DNA of 64,000 bases from JANELJ01 sp024511395 (GTDB taxonomy: Bacteria > Pseudomonadota > Gammaproteobacteria > GRL18), in contig OY820613.1 in NCBI GenBank assembly GCA_963681975.1, positions 496,001 to 560,000 on the forward strand, read 5' to 3'. The notes under the pieces are model-generated. The model searched no databases. It was not told where the DNA came from and saw only the letters and a program-made list of their open reading frames with translations. Below, in pieces: positions 25,837 to 34,201 of the stretch; within the stretch, counting starts at the first letter, position 1; each line of letters begins with the position of its first letter. The position numbers were made by a program, and so were the translations under genes.

Positions 25837-28119
25837 GTGTTAAGTAAAGAGCTTGAATTTACACTTAATCTTGCATTTAAGGAAGCGCGGGAAAAACGGC
25901 ATGAATTTATGACCATAGAACACCTGTTGCTGGCCTTGCTGGGTAATCCGGCAGCGGAAGATGTGTTAAAAGCCTGTTCGGTTAACCTGGACCAGCTTCG
26001 TAATGAACTCACGGTGTTTCTGGATGAAACCACTCCGGTATTATCGGAAATTGATGAGCGTGACACTCAGCCCACCCTGGGCTTTCAGCGGGTTCTGCAG
26101 CGAGCTATTTTCCAGGCTCAGTCCTCAGGCAAAAAAGAAGTCAACGGCGCCAATGTTCTGGTGGCCATTTTTAATGAGCAGGAATCCCAGGCGGTTTACC
26201 TGTTAAACAAGCAGGACGTTTCCCGTCTGGATATTGTTTCTTATATTTCTCATGGCATTTCCAAAGTGGATGATGCGAATGAAGGCATTGAAGACGATGA
26301 TAAGAGTGTGGAAGGTAACGAGGAACTTTCCGATGTCAAAGCTTCTCAGAATCCACTGGATCTGTATGCCGTTAATTTAAATAAACGGGCAGAAGAGGGC
26401 AGAATCGATCCACTGATTGGTCGAAAGGAAGAAGTTAACCGTACCATTCAGATCCTCTGCCGCCGTAGAAAGAATAATCCCCTGTTTGTGGGTGAAGCGG
26501 GTGTCGGTAAAACTGCACTGGCCGAAGGGTTGGCCAAGAAAATTGTAGATGATGAAGTGCCGGAAATTCTGGAAGGTAATACCATCTATTCTCTGGATCT
26601 GGGTGCTTTGCTGGCCGGAACCAAATACCGGGGTGACTTTGAAAAACGCCTCAAGGCTGTTCTGAACCAGCTTAAAAAAGAACCTAAATCCATACTGTTT
26701 ATTGATGAAATCCACACCATTATCGGTGCCGGTGCTGCTTCCGGCGGTGCCATGGATGCTTCCAACCTGATTAAACCGGCTCTGTCCACCAGCGATTTAC
26801 GCTGTATTGGTTCTACCACCTACCAGGAATACCGGGGGATTTTTGAAAAAGATCATGCCCTGGCACGACGGTTTCAGAAAATTGATGTGACTGAACCCTC
26901 TGCAGAAGAAACCTACAGAATTCTGGAAGGTCTGCGTTCACGGTTTGAAGATTATCACAATATCAAGTACACCAAGCAGGCCCTGTGTACAGCGGCGGAA
27001 CTGTCCGAGCGTTATATTAATGAGCGCCATCTGCCGGATAAGGCCATTGATGTTATCGATGAAGCCGGTGCCAATCAGCAGTTAAATACGCCGTCCAAAC
27101 GCAAGAAAATCATTGGGGTTAAGGAAATTGAAGCCATTATTGCTTCTATTGCCCGTATTCCACCTAAAAATATCAGTACTTCAGACAAGAATTCGCTTAA
27201 GAAACTTGCGCGTAATCTGAAACTGGTCATTCATGGCCAGGACAAGGCCATCGAAACGCTTGATGATGCCATTAAAATGGCCCGTGCCGGCATTGGCCGG
27301 AATGACAAGCCGATTGGCGCCTTCCTGTTTGCCGGTCCTACCGGGGTGGGTAAAACTGAGGTGTCCCGTCAGCTGGCTAAATTAATGGGCATTGAGCTGA
27401 TCCGTTTTGATATGTCTGAATATATGGAACGTCACACCGTGTCCCGTCTTATTGGTGCACCTCCCGGTTATGTGGGTTATGACCAGGGCGGTCTTCTGAC
27501 TGAAGCCATTAGCAAACATCCCCATGCAGTACTGCTGCTGGATGAGATTGAAAAGGCCCACCCGGATGTCTTTAACCTGCTGCTGCAGGTCATGGACCAT
27601 GGTACTCTGACGGATAATAACGGCCGCAAGGCAGACTTTAGAAATGTTATTCTGATTATGACCACCAATATGGGGGCCGAGGCTATGTCCCGTTCATCTA
27701 TTGGTTTCACTAAACAGGATCACAGCAGTGACGGTGCGGAGGCGATTAAACGCGGCTTTACACCGGAATTCCGTAATCGTCTGGATGCCATAGTACAGTT
27801 TGCGCCGCTGTCTGAAAAAGTTATGGAACAGGTGGTTGACAAGTTTATCTTTGAGCTGGAAACCCAGCTGGCCGAGAAGAAAGTGGAACTGTATGTGGAG
27901 CCGGATGCACGTAAATGGCTGGCTCAAAATGGCTATGACGAGAAAATGGGCGCACGTCCAATGACCCGTCTGATCCAGGAAAGCATCAAAAAACCACTGG
28001 CCGAAGCCCTGCTCTTTGGTGAGCTGGAACATGGCGGCACAGTGGTGGTTTCAGTAGAAAACGGTGAACTGAAGTTTGATGTGAAAAGCCAGGTCAGCAA
28101 GGAAGATAAAGTTCAATAG
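25837..28119 (+). CDS. clpA: ATP-dependent Clp protease ATP-binding subunit ClpA
   Basis: A 760-residue AAA+ unfoldase that feeds proteins to ClpP. It has a Clp N-terminal domain (residues 1-145) starting MLSKELEFTLNLAF. The first AAA+ module has Walker A GEAGVGKTAL and Walker B ILFIDEIHTI; the second has Walker A GPTGVGKTEV, Walker B LLLDEIEKAH, pore segment GYVG and the C-terminal small domain. Start is GTG 25837. Translational coupling with clpS is likely. Together with aat at 31349 this is an N-degron pathway neighbourhood. Intact. Confidence 0.97.
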   Translation: MLSKELEFTLNLAFKEAREKRHEFMTIEHLLLALLGNPAAEDVLKACSVNLDQLRNELTVFLDETTPVLSEIDERDTQPTLGFQRVLQRAIFQAQSSGKKEVNGANVLVAIFNEQESQAVYLLNKQDVSRLDIVSYISHGISKVDDANEGIEDDDKSVEGNEELSDVKASQNPLDLYAVNLNKRAEEGRIDPLIGRKEEVNRTIQILCRRRKNNPLFVGEAGVGKTALAEGLAKKIVDDEVPEILEGNTIYSLDLGALLAGTKYRGDFEKRLKAVLNQLKKEPKSILFIDEIHTIIGAGAASGGAMDASNLIKPALSTSDLRCIGSTTYQEYRGIFEKDHALARRFQKIDVTEPSAEETYRILEGLRSRFEDYHNIKYTKQALCTAAELSERYINERHLPDKAIDVIDEAGANQQLNTPSKRKKIIGVKEIEAIIASIARIPPKNISTSDKNSLKKLARNLKLVIHGQDKAIETLDDAIKMARAGIGRNDKPIGAFLFAGPTGVGKTEVSRQLAKLMGIELIRFDMSEYMERHTVSRLIGAPPGYVGYDQGGLLTEAISKHPHAVLLLDEIEKAHPDVFNLLLQVMDHGTLTDNNGRKADFRNVILIMTTNMGAEAMSRSSIGFTKQDHSSDGAEAIKRGFTPEFRNRLDAIVQFAPLSEKVMEQVVDKFIFELETQLAEKKVELYVEPDARKWLAQNGYDEKMGARPMTRLIQESIKKPLAEALLFGELEHGGTVVVSVENGELKFDVKSQVSKEDKVQ

Positions 28120-28174
28120 AGTCTGTTCCCGGGAGTGTGGGCATCCTTGCCCGCATAAATCTGAAAACCTAAAT

Positions 28175-28189
28175 AGTTCAACCTGAATA
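28175..28189. mobile_element. IS5 terminal repeat stub (15 bp)
   Basis: AGTTCAACCTGAATA is identical to the first 15 bases of IS5 copies A and E, and is preceded by AAAT (28171-28174), a typical target for this element. IS256-type sequence follows at once. It is the last trace of an IS5 copy downstream of clpA whose body has been deleted. Confidence 0.6.
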
Positions 28190-28521
28190 CCAGCAAATCA
28201 GCCGGTCATGGAAGGCACACTGGCCCAACCTTATTACGCTGTTTGATTATCCTGAGGATATCCGGCGGGTTATTTATACTACCAATGCCATTGAGTCAGT
28301 AAACAGTGTTATTAGTAAGGCTATTAAAAACCGGCGACTGTTTCCTAACGATGATTCTGCTATGAAAGTAATTTATCTGGCTATCCAGTCGGCTTCCAGA
28401 AAATGGGCAATGCCCATCAGAAATTGGAAAGTTGCTATGAATCGATTTATAATCGAGTTTGAGGGGCAGTTGGCTCCTTATATTTAAATAAGAGCGGATA
28501 CACAGTTTAATTTACACTGTC
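28190..28521 (+). mobile_element. IS256-family fragment (transposase C-terminus and right end)
   Basis: The plus frame reads WKAHWPNLITLFDYPEDIRRVIYTTNAIESVN and continues to FIIEFEGQLAPYI with TAA at 28486-28488. The TTNAIESVNS block with the catalytic Glu is diagnostic of IS256/MULE-type transposases. The right end finishes at 28521 with a sequence complementary to the IS256 stub at 19561. The 5' two-thirds are gone. It lies between clpA and infA. Confidence 0.9.
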
Positions 28522-28527
28522 TTTTTT

Positions 28528-28746
28528 TTATTTAGCCCGATAGGTAATACGCCCCTTACTTAAATCATAAGGCGTTAACTGCACAGTGACCTTATCACCC
28601 GTTAAAATACGGATGTAGTTTTTTCTCATTTTTCCTGAAATATGGGCGGTTACAATATGCCCGTTTTCAAGTTCTACTCGGAACATGGTGTTAGGCAGCG
28701 TGTCAACCACTGTGCCTTCCATTTCAATACCTTCTTCTTTAGCCAT
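28528..28746 (-). CDS. infA: Translation initiation factor IF-1
   Basis: A 72-residue OB-fold protein that binds the ribosomal A site during initiation. It begins MAKEEGIEMEGTVVDTLPN and contains FRVELENGHIVTAHISGKMRKNYIRIL and GDKVTVQLTPYDLSKGRITYR, matching IF-1 along its whole length. Its position next to clpA, and to bpt and aat, is conserved in gammaproteobacteria. Here it is separated from clpA by IS5/IS256 debris and from the upstream genes by ISAs1, but 158 bp of its own upstream sequence remain (28747-28904). Confidence 0.98.
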   Translation of the reverse strand: MAKEEGIEMEGTVVDTLPNTMFRVELENGHIVTAHISGKMRKNYIRILTGDKVTVQLTPYDLSKGRITYRAK

Positions 28747-28904
28747 AAACTCTTATCACTTAACTTGTGTCACTTAATCTGAACTATTTATATCTTCTAT
28801 CTGAATTACTTTAGCTGTAATTCTATAAGCGGAGCATATTGCACCAATTTGAATATTTTAGCAAGGGGGAAATGAGATAAAATCGGCAAAATAATACTTT
28901 TCAG

Positions 28905-30137
28905 CAGGGCGGGAGCATACTTTGATCAAAATTTAACCAAATAATAATTTGGCCCTCATATCATCATCCGATGCTGCCCGTTTTAGCTTACCTTTCATAC
29001 TGTCTTTAACAGGAGACAGTTTAGCGATATTAAGCGCAAAACGTCGAAACAATGCCATATTCTCAGGGCTGTCTCCTGTTCGTATTCTTGAATCATCTTC
29101 TTTAAAAACAACATCTAACACCCAGTGCTGACTATTTTCTATGTGCCAGTGACGCCTTATCTTCCGGGCGATATTCTCTACATCATCCTTCAATGAACTG
29201 ATGTAACAGGAATATTCAGTCCGTTCTTTATTCTGGCTCTGTACCTGCCTTTTGACTTCAATAACACTGTGTAAGCCTTGCCATGATTGTGCTGATTCAA
29301 TCCAGTCGGTGACATCCAGCCGGATATAGCAACGCCGTTCAATACGACCATGTCCTTTATCCACTTCCTCATAAGACTGACTACTAATGGTTTCCGGTTC
29401 ATCCCGTTTTATCTTATGAAACCAGGCTTTAATTTCCTCATAAAGTGTTTTCTGGTTATTTTTAATCTGGATGACATAGTCAGCCTGCTGTTTTCTTAAT
29501 GTGGGCACCGTCTCTTTCTGGCAGTGCATCCAGGGTGACACAACTGTCTTTAACATCAAACAGTTCAAGGCTCTCCCCTGTACGCTTTTAATTTCATTCT
29601 TTTTACCTGCAGAACAGCTTTGATAAACCACCGGACCACTGTCAACCGCTATTACAGAAAGCAGGTGTAAAGCCGTCATTTTATCCCCGTTATGATGGCT
29701 TCTCCTTAAGGTTTTACCATCAATAGCCAGATGTTCATGACCTTGTTTTTCCCTTACGCTATTTAGCCAGCTAACAAAACAATCCAACCGGTTATCCGGC
29801 GATAGACTTCCTATAATTCGGGCTATTGTATGGCGCCGGGGTATGCCTTGTTCAAATGCACGGTATTTTCTTAACCACTCCAGCTTTGATTCACCAAAGC
29901 GTTGAATGTCTTTCCAGCCTTCTGCTCCACATAAAATAGCCACCAGAGTTAAAAATACTATATCCAGTAATTCGTACTGGATGTTTATATCTGTTCGGCC
30001 GTCTTGTAGTGATTTAAAATGAGGGTCAAAGTTCATCAGAGTCTCCAAATGCTTACTTTAAAGATCTGAGCCTCATCTTTCAAATTAGTTCAATTTAATT
30101 TCTGGTTGCTTTTTGAGCAAAGTATGATCCGGCCCTG
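28905..30137 (-). mobile_element. ISAs1-family insertion sequence (1233 bp)
   Basis: Ends CAGGGCGGGAGCATAC and its near-complement ending CCGGCCCTG. A perfect 10-bp target duplication, TACTTTTCAG, lies at 28895-28904 and 30138-30147. It separates infA from the small gene at 30180. Confidence 0.95.
28933..30048 (-). CDS. ISAs1-family transposase, open but probably inactive
   Basis: 371 residues without a stop. Conserved regions are CGAEGWKDIQRFG, AIDGKTLRRS (first catalytic Asp, about residue 120) and HWHIENSQHWVLDVVFKEDDSRIR (catalytic Glu). Between EIKS and KQQADY, however, the protein reads QGRALNCLMLKTVVSPWMHCQK, which is the +1 or +2 translation of DNA that in the copy at 1934 encodes QESLELFDVKDSCVTLDAM. 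An extra GG near 29574 and a second indel restore the frame, so the second catalytic Asp of the TLDAM block is lost while the ORF stays open. Start is either TTG 30048 or ATG 30036. Confidence 0.85.
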   Translation of the reverse strand: METLMNFDPHFKSLQDGRTDINIQYELLDIVFLTLVAILCGAEGWKDIQRFGESKLEWLRKYRAFEQGIPRRHTIARIIGSLSPDNRLDCFVSWLNSVREKQGHEHLAIDGKTLRRSHHNGDKMTALHLLSVIAVDSGPVVYQSCSAGKKNEIKSVQGRALNCLMLKTVVSPWMHCQKETVPTLRKQQADYVIQIKNNQKTLYEEIKAWFHKIKRDEPETISSQSYEEVDKGHGRIERRCYIRLDVTDWIESAQSWQGLHSVIEVKRQVQSQNKERTEYSCYISSLKDDVENIARKIRRHWHIENSQHWVLDVVFKEDDSRIRTGDSPENMALFRRFALNIAKLSPVKDSMKGKLKRAASDDDMRAKLLFG

Positions 30138-30179
30138 TACTTTTCAGGCGGTTTTTGAATGTTTCCAGTGGATTTGAGC

Positions 30180-30374
30180 CTAGGATACATGGGGTTTAAG
30201 ATTACCTTCAACAATAACCACATCTATGCTGATTAACTGACTCAGAATGGCAATATCGTGTTCGGATAATTGCTCCTGCAATAACTCTAATTGAGAGGTA
30301 TTGAGGTATAACAAATTAGGGCGAAAACCGTTTTTTTGTTCAAAACCATCAATCAGCTGGTTAATTTTACTGAG
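30180..30374 (-). CDS. Conserved small protein, function unknown
   Basis: 64 residues from ATG 30374 (an in-frame ATG at 30398 adds eight). It contains FRPNLLYLNTSQLELLQEQL and IDVVIVEGNLKPHV. The RPNLLYLN ... PHV pattern reminds me of small uncharacterised proteins in sulfur-oxidising and related gammaproteobacteria, but I cannot name a family. It lies between bpt and infA on the same strand. The ISAs1 target site is 32 bp beyond its stop. Confidence 0.55.
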   Translation of the reverse strand, partial: LSKINQLIDGFEQKNGFRPNLLYLNTSQLELLQEQLSEHDIAILSQLISIDVVIVEGNLKPHVS

Positions 30375-30528
30375 CATAAATGTGCCTGAAAAAGTCATCT
30401 GAAAATATAATGTATGTTGATACTATTAGCGTCATCCTGACACAGGGCTTTAGTGAATGACATCACAAATCAGATGTTTTTTATAAAAAAATCAATAGTT
30501 TATAGGTTTGTGAGTAAAAAATATCTGG

Positions 30529-31343
30529 TCAGACAATCACTTGCAGAAGTTTATTCAGGTAAAGTGGAAACATCAGACAGACTCGGTGGAGGTGTGGTTG
30601 CCATTGATGATTGTAGTAACATTCCAGTGGTTGGTAACGGTTCTTATAATTCATTTTATTACAGTCCTTGATCCAGTAGCCCAGGTATAACCAGTCAAGA
30701 GCTCTGCGTTGTGCTTTTTCAATTTGCCATAAAACGGCATAAACTCCCAGACTGCGTTTCTGATGGTTTTCAGAGGGGTCAAAAAATGTCTACACAGCGG
30801 AAAAACCATTCTCAACCAGATCCGTTACGGCAATACCGATTAACTGCTCTGCAGTATAAAACTCAAAAAAAAACGTATCGCTCCAGTTGGAAGTCAGAAA
30901 TTCCAGGTACTTGTCACCCTCAGGTTCATCCATACAACCGCCGGGGTGACGGGATTTAACGTAGCGGGTATAAAGCTGAAACTGTTCTTCATGATAAGCG
31001 GGTTTTTTTCTATAACATAAACATCCTGGTTTTTTTTCCGGCAGCGTTTCTGGGAACGGCTGAGACTGAATTGCCTGAGATCCAGACGAACGGGCACACA
31101 ATCATGACATTTCTTACAGTAAGGGGTATAAACATAATTGCCGCTGCGACGAAAACCCTGCTGGATAAGCGCAGAATAGGTGTCCGCCCCCATCTCTGCC
31201 TGTGGATCCACAAACAGACTATTGGCCATCCGATCCAGCAGGTAACTGCATTCATGTTCTGCTGACAAATACAGGTTGATAGGTTTTTGTGACGGTTCCT
31301 GTGATGTATGTTGTGGTGTATTATCTGACAGAGTAGAGAGCAT
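30529..31343 (-). pseudogene. bpt: Aspartate/glutamate leucyltransferase, frameshift plus amber
   Basis: Bpt attaches Leu to proteins with N-terminal Asp or Glu, making them ClpS-ClpA substrates. From ATG 31343 the protein starts with the usual region (INLYLSAEHECSYLLDRMANSLFVDP, YTPYCKKCHDCVPVRLDLRQF, SRSQKRCRKKNQDV). At 31011-31017 a run of seven A (eight expected) shifts the frame after VIEK. The correct continuation KPAYHEEQFQLYTRYVKSRHPGGCMD runs to GFSAV and meets TAG at 30790-30792, where Tyr (SAVYTFFDP) is expected. The same frame then continues TFFDPSENHQKRSLGVYAVLWQIEKAQ and WLYLGYWIKDCNKMNYK to TGA 30529. Two independent lesions argue for a real pseudogene. The aat start codon region is 5 bp away. 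Confidence 0.9.
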
Positions 31344-31348
31344 TTTGT

Positions 31349-32068
31349 TTAAGTATTATATTGATCTACCCAGTTGTTATTATTTTTATTTAGAAAAGGA
31401 CGGGTATGTACTTTTACAAGGTTTAGAAACTGATTTCTGGGAATTTCCTCAGCACCCAGAGAAAGCAGGTGTTCCGTAGTTACCTGACAGTCAATTAAAG
31501 CATAGTCGGCTTTTTTTAGTTCGTCCAGTAAATGTACAAAGGCTACTTTTGAGGCATTGGAATGATGAGAAAACATGGATTCTCCGAAAAATACCCGTCC
31601 TAGGGCAATCCCGTATAAACCGCCCACTAGTTTATCCTCCAGCCAGCACTCAGCACTGTGCACAAGTCCCAGTTGATGTAAGCGGATATAAGCCTGCACT
31701 ATTTCATCAGTGATCCAGGTGCCGTCCTGATCCTTCCTTGGGGTTTGGGCGCAATGCTCAATAACCTGCTCAAAAGCCTGGTCCAGTGTTGTGCGGTAAA
31801 CACCCTTGCGGATCACTTTTTGCAGGCTTCTGGATACATGCAGTTTGTCAGGAAACAATACTGCCCTGGGATTAGGACTCCACCATAAAATAGGCTGACC
31901 ATCACTATACCAGGGAAAAATACCGTTCATATAAGCATTAATAATACGCTGGGGTGACAGATCGCCACCAACCGCCAGCAGACCATCAGGCTCTGTTAAC
32001 GCCAGGTCAGGGTGGGGAAAGTCAATGTTTTCAGTATTATTATCCAGCCAGACAGGTTGTTGATTCAT
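31349..32068 (-). CDS. aat: Leucyl/phenylalanyl-tRNA--protein transferase
   Basis: A 239-residue enzyme that transfers Leu or Phe from aminoacyl-tRNA to proteins with N-terminal Arg or Lys, marking them for ClpS-ClpAP. Signature blocks: FPHPDLALTEPDGLLAVGGDLSPQRI, YMNGIFPWYSDGQPILWWSPNPRAVL, SAECWLEDKLVGGLYGIALGRVFFGESMFS, DCQVTTEHLLSLGAEEIPR. Full length, ATG 32068. It ends 5 bp before bpt, so the two were an operon. It is divergent from fetA. Intact while bpt is broken. Confidence 0.96.
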   Translation of the reverse strand: MNQQPVWLDNNTENIDFPHPDLALTEPDGLLAVGGDLSPQRIINAYMNGIFPWYSDGQPILWWSPNPRAVLFPDKLHVSRSLQKVIRKGVYRTTLDQAFEQVIEHCAQTPRKDQDGTWITDEIVQAYIRLHQLGLVHSAECWLEDKLVGGLYGIALGRVFFGESMFSHHSNASKVAFVHLLDELKKADYALIDCQVTTEHLLSLGAEEIPRNQFLNLVKVHTRPFLNKNNNNWVDQYNT

Positions 32069-32144
32069 ACACAGAATTATAGCATCTCTGTGAGACTTAC
32101 ATTAAAATCAAACGTTTTTATAACAATTTTTACAATGGGAGTTT

Positions 32145-32789
32145 ATGACCGATCTAACGGTTAAAAATTTAAACCTGACAGCGATTACCCCGAAACTTAC
32201 CCAGAATTTTAATTTTACGGTGCCGAAAGGCCAGTGTATGGGACTGAGCGGGCCATCAGGGATTGGGAAGTCGGTATTATTAAAAGCCATTGCCGATATG
32301 CTGCCGCATCAGGGAGAAATTTATCTGGGTGAACTGGAATCTCAGTCGATTCCAGCTTCTCAATGGCGTAAAAAAGTGGCCTTATTACCGGCTGAAAGCC
32401 AGTGGTGGTATGATCGGGTGGGAGAACATTTCAGTGAGTTTGATGAAGCATTATTTGCTTATTTCGGTTTTGATAAAACCGTTATGAACTGGCAGATAGC
32501 CCATCTTTCCAGCGGTGAAAAACAGCGTCTGGCCTGTATCCGGATTTTAATGAACCAGCCCCGGGCATTATTATTGGATGAGCCGACCGCCAATCTGGAT
32601 AAGGAAAACCGCAGCCTGCTGGAACACCTCATCAGCCAGTATCAGTGTGAGCACAGAATACCGGCTTTGTGGATCAGCCATGATCAGGAGCAGTTAGAGC
32701 GGGTCAGTGACCAGATATTAGTGCTTAATGAAGGCGACTATACTATCCATAAAAACAGTCATAAACCCCTACATGGAGAATGTGCATGA
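32145..32789 (+). CDS. fetA: ABC transporter ATP-binding protein, FetA/YbbL type
   Basis: A 214-residue ATPase with Walker A GPSGIGKSVLLKAIADMLP, Q-loop region LLPAESQWWYDRVGEHF, signature LSSGEKQRLACIRIL, Walker B ALLLDEPTANLD and switch His in WISHD. It pairs with the membrane protein encoded next. E. coli FetAB has been linked to iron export and oxidative stress resistance. The stop overlaps the next start (ATGA at 32786). Intact. Confidence 0.87.
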   Translation: MTDLTVKNLNLTAITPKLTQNFNFTVPKGQCMGLSGPSGIGKSVLLKAIADMLPHQGEIYLGELESQSIPASQWRKKVALLPAESQWWYDRVGEHFSEFDEALFAYFGFDKTVMNWQIAHLSSGEKQRLACIRILMNQPRALLLDEPTANLDKENRSLLEHLISQYQCEHRIPALWISHDQEQLERVSDQILVLNEGDYTIHKNSHKPLHGECA

Positions 32790-33580
32790 TACACCTGACG
32801 CCTTGGGATCTGGCTATAACTTCTATCCTGATCATAATGCTGGCGATAACCAGTTTCATGATGCAGCTTAATATTGCCCGGCAACTGCTGATTGCCGCCA
32901 GTCGTAATGTTATACAGTTATTACTGGTAGGCTATATTCTAAAACTGATTTTTGCCAATACCAATCTGTTTTACTTGGGCGGCATTGCAGCAGTTATGCT
33001 GTTAGTGGCCGGCTTTGAAATTAATGCCCGGCAGAAATACCCCCTGAAACGCTGGGTAGGCTTTAAAATCGGCACCAGTGCCTTATTTTTATCCTCTTTT
33101 GCCATGGCACTGGTGGCCCTGTTGGTTATTGTGGCACCGACACCTTGGTATTCTCCTCAGTATGCCATTCCATTACTGGGCATGCTGCTGGGCAATACCA
33201 TGAACGGTATCTCCCTGGGCATGGATAAACTGAACCAGAGTGTTTACCAGCAGCGTTTAATTATTGAGCAGAGACTGATGCTGGGGCAGGATTATCAGGA
33301 AGTCATTCAGGAGATCCGTGCTGAAAGTATCCGTACCGGTATGATCCCCATAATTAACTCCATGGCCATTGCCGGCCTGGTCAGCCTGCCCGGCATGATG
33401 ACCGGCCAGATCCTCTCAGGCACACCGCCGGTAGAAGCCGTAAAATACCAGATCCTGCTGTTCTTTTTAATTACGGCAGGTACGGGCTTCGGTATTATGC
33501 TGGCCGTCTCCATGATAGCACAGCGATTATTTGATGATCGCCAGCGTCTGACTTTGGCTCTCCTGAAAATAAATAAGTAA
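32786..33580 (+). CDS. fetB: ABC transporter permease, FetB/YbbM type
   Basis: A 264-residue membrane protein with about seven helices. Characteristic cytoplasmic segments are LIAASRNVIQLLLVGYIL, FEINARQKYPLKR, LLGMLLGNTMNGISLGMDKL and the segment PGMMTGQILSGTPPVEAVKYQ. ATG 32786 gives the ATGA overlap with fetA; an in-frame ATG six bases earlier is also possible. The nested IS composite begins 28 bp after the stop. Confidence 0.88.
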   Translation: MIHLTPWDLAITSILIIMLAITSFMMQLNIARQLLIAASRNVIQLLLVGYILKLIFANTNLFYLGGIAAVMLLVAGFEINARQKYPLKRWVGFKIGTSALFLSSFAMALVALLVIVAPTPWYSPQYAIPLLGMLLGNTMNGISLGMDKLNQSVYQQRLIIEQRLMLGQDYQEVIQEIRAESIRTGMIPIINSMAIAGLVSLPGMMTGQILSGTPPVEAVKYQILLFFLITAGTGFGIMLAVSMIAQRLFDDRQRLTLALLKINK

Positions 33581-34201
33581 AAAATAAAACGAAACTAATT
33601 ACTATAACTAAAGTTTAGAGCGACAGCTCACCCTTGAGAGTCCTGTTTCGCTCATACGTTCTTTAACAATTTGTTTGTAACCAGCTGTTTTGAAATTGTT
33701 TTTATAACAAAGCTTCAAATCGCCTTAAAATATCCGTATCCGGCGGGTGGAATTTTTGGGACTTACTATCCCACCAGTCCCTGACCCTAACCTGCGAAAA
33801 ATACCTTATCAGTCCCATTCGTATTCTTCCGGCAGTAATGGGTGTATTCTTTCGCCAGGGCGTATTATCAATTAAGCGCAATACCGGGTCCGGACATTTA
33901 ATAGCCCGCAATTGAGGTATAATATACCCCAGAGCAATAATGTGTACCCATCGATGTAACACCTTCCGGGTTTTCTGCCATGTCTGTTTCATGCCCCGGG
34001 CATTTTTTAACTGATTGAACAAGGGCTCAATCGACCAGCGCTTTTCATAAGCGACACTAATATCCAGACCACTTAACTGCATACATGTTGACAGTAATAA
34101 ACGTGGTCTTTTTTCCCTTTAGAGTCCTCAAACTTACACCAGACAAAGCATACCGACTGGCCATTCAGAAAGCGGGCTTTAGCCACCGCTGTTCGGTAAT
34201 T

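Noticed and set aside
30453..30671. 72-codon plus-strand frame upstream of bpt
   Set aside because: It is antisense to the 3' end of the bpt pseudogene, whose reading frame is clearly recognisable there.
31011..31017. Programmed frameshifting in the A run of bpt
   Set aside because: A run of A could slip, but a TAG further on in the restored frame would still stop translation, so decay is the simpler reading.
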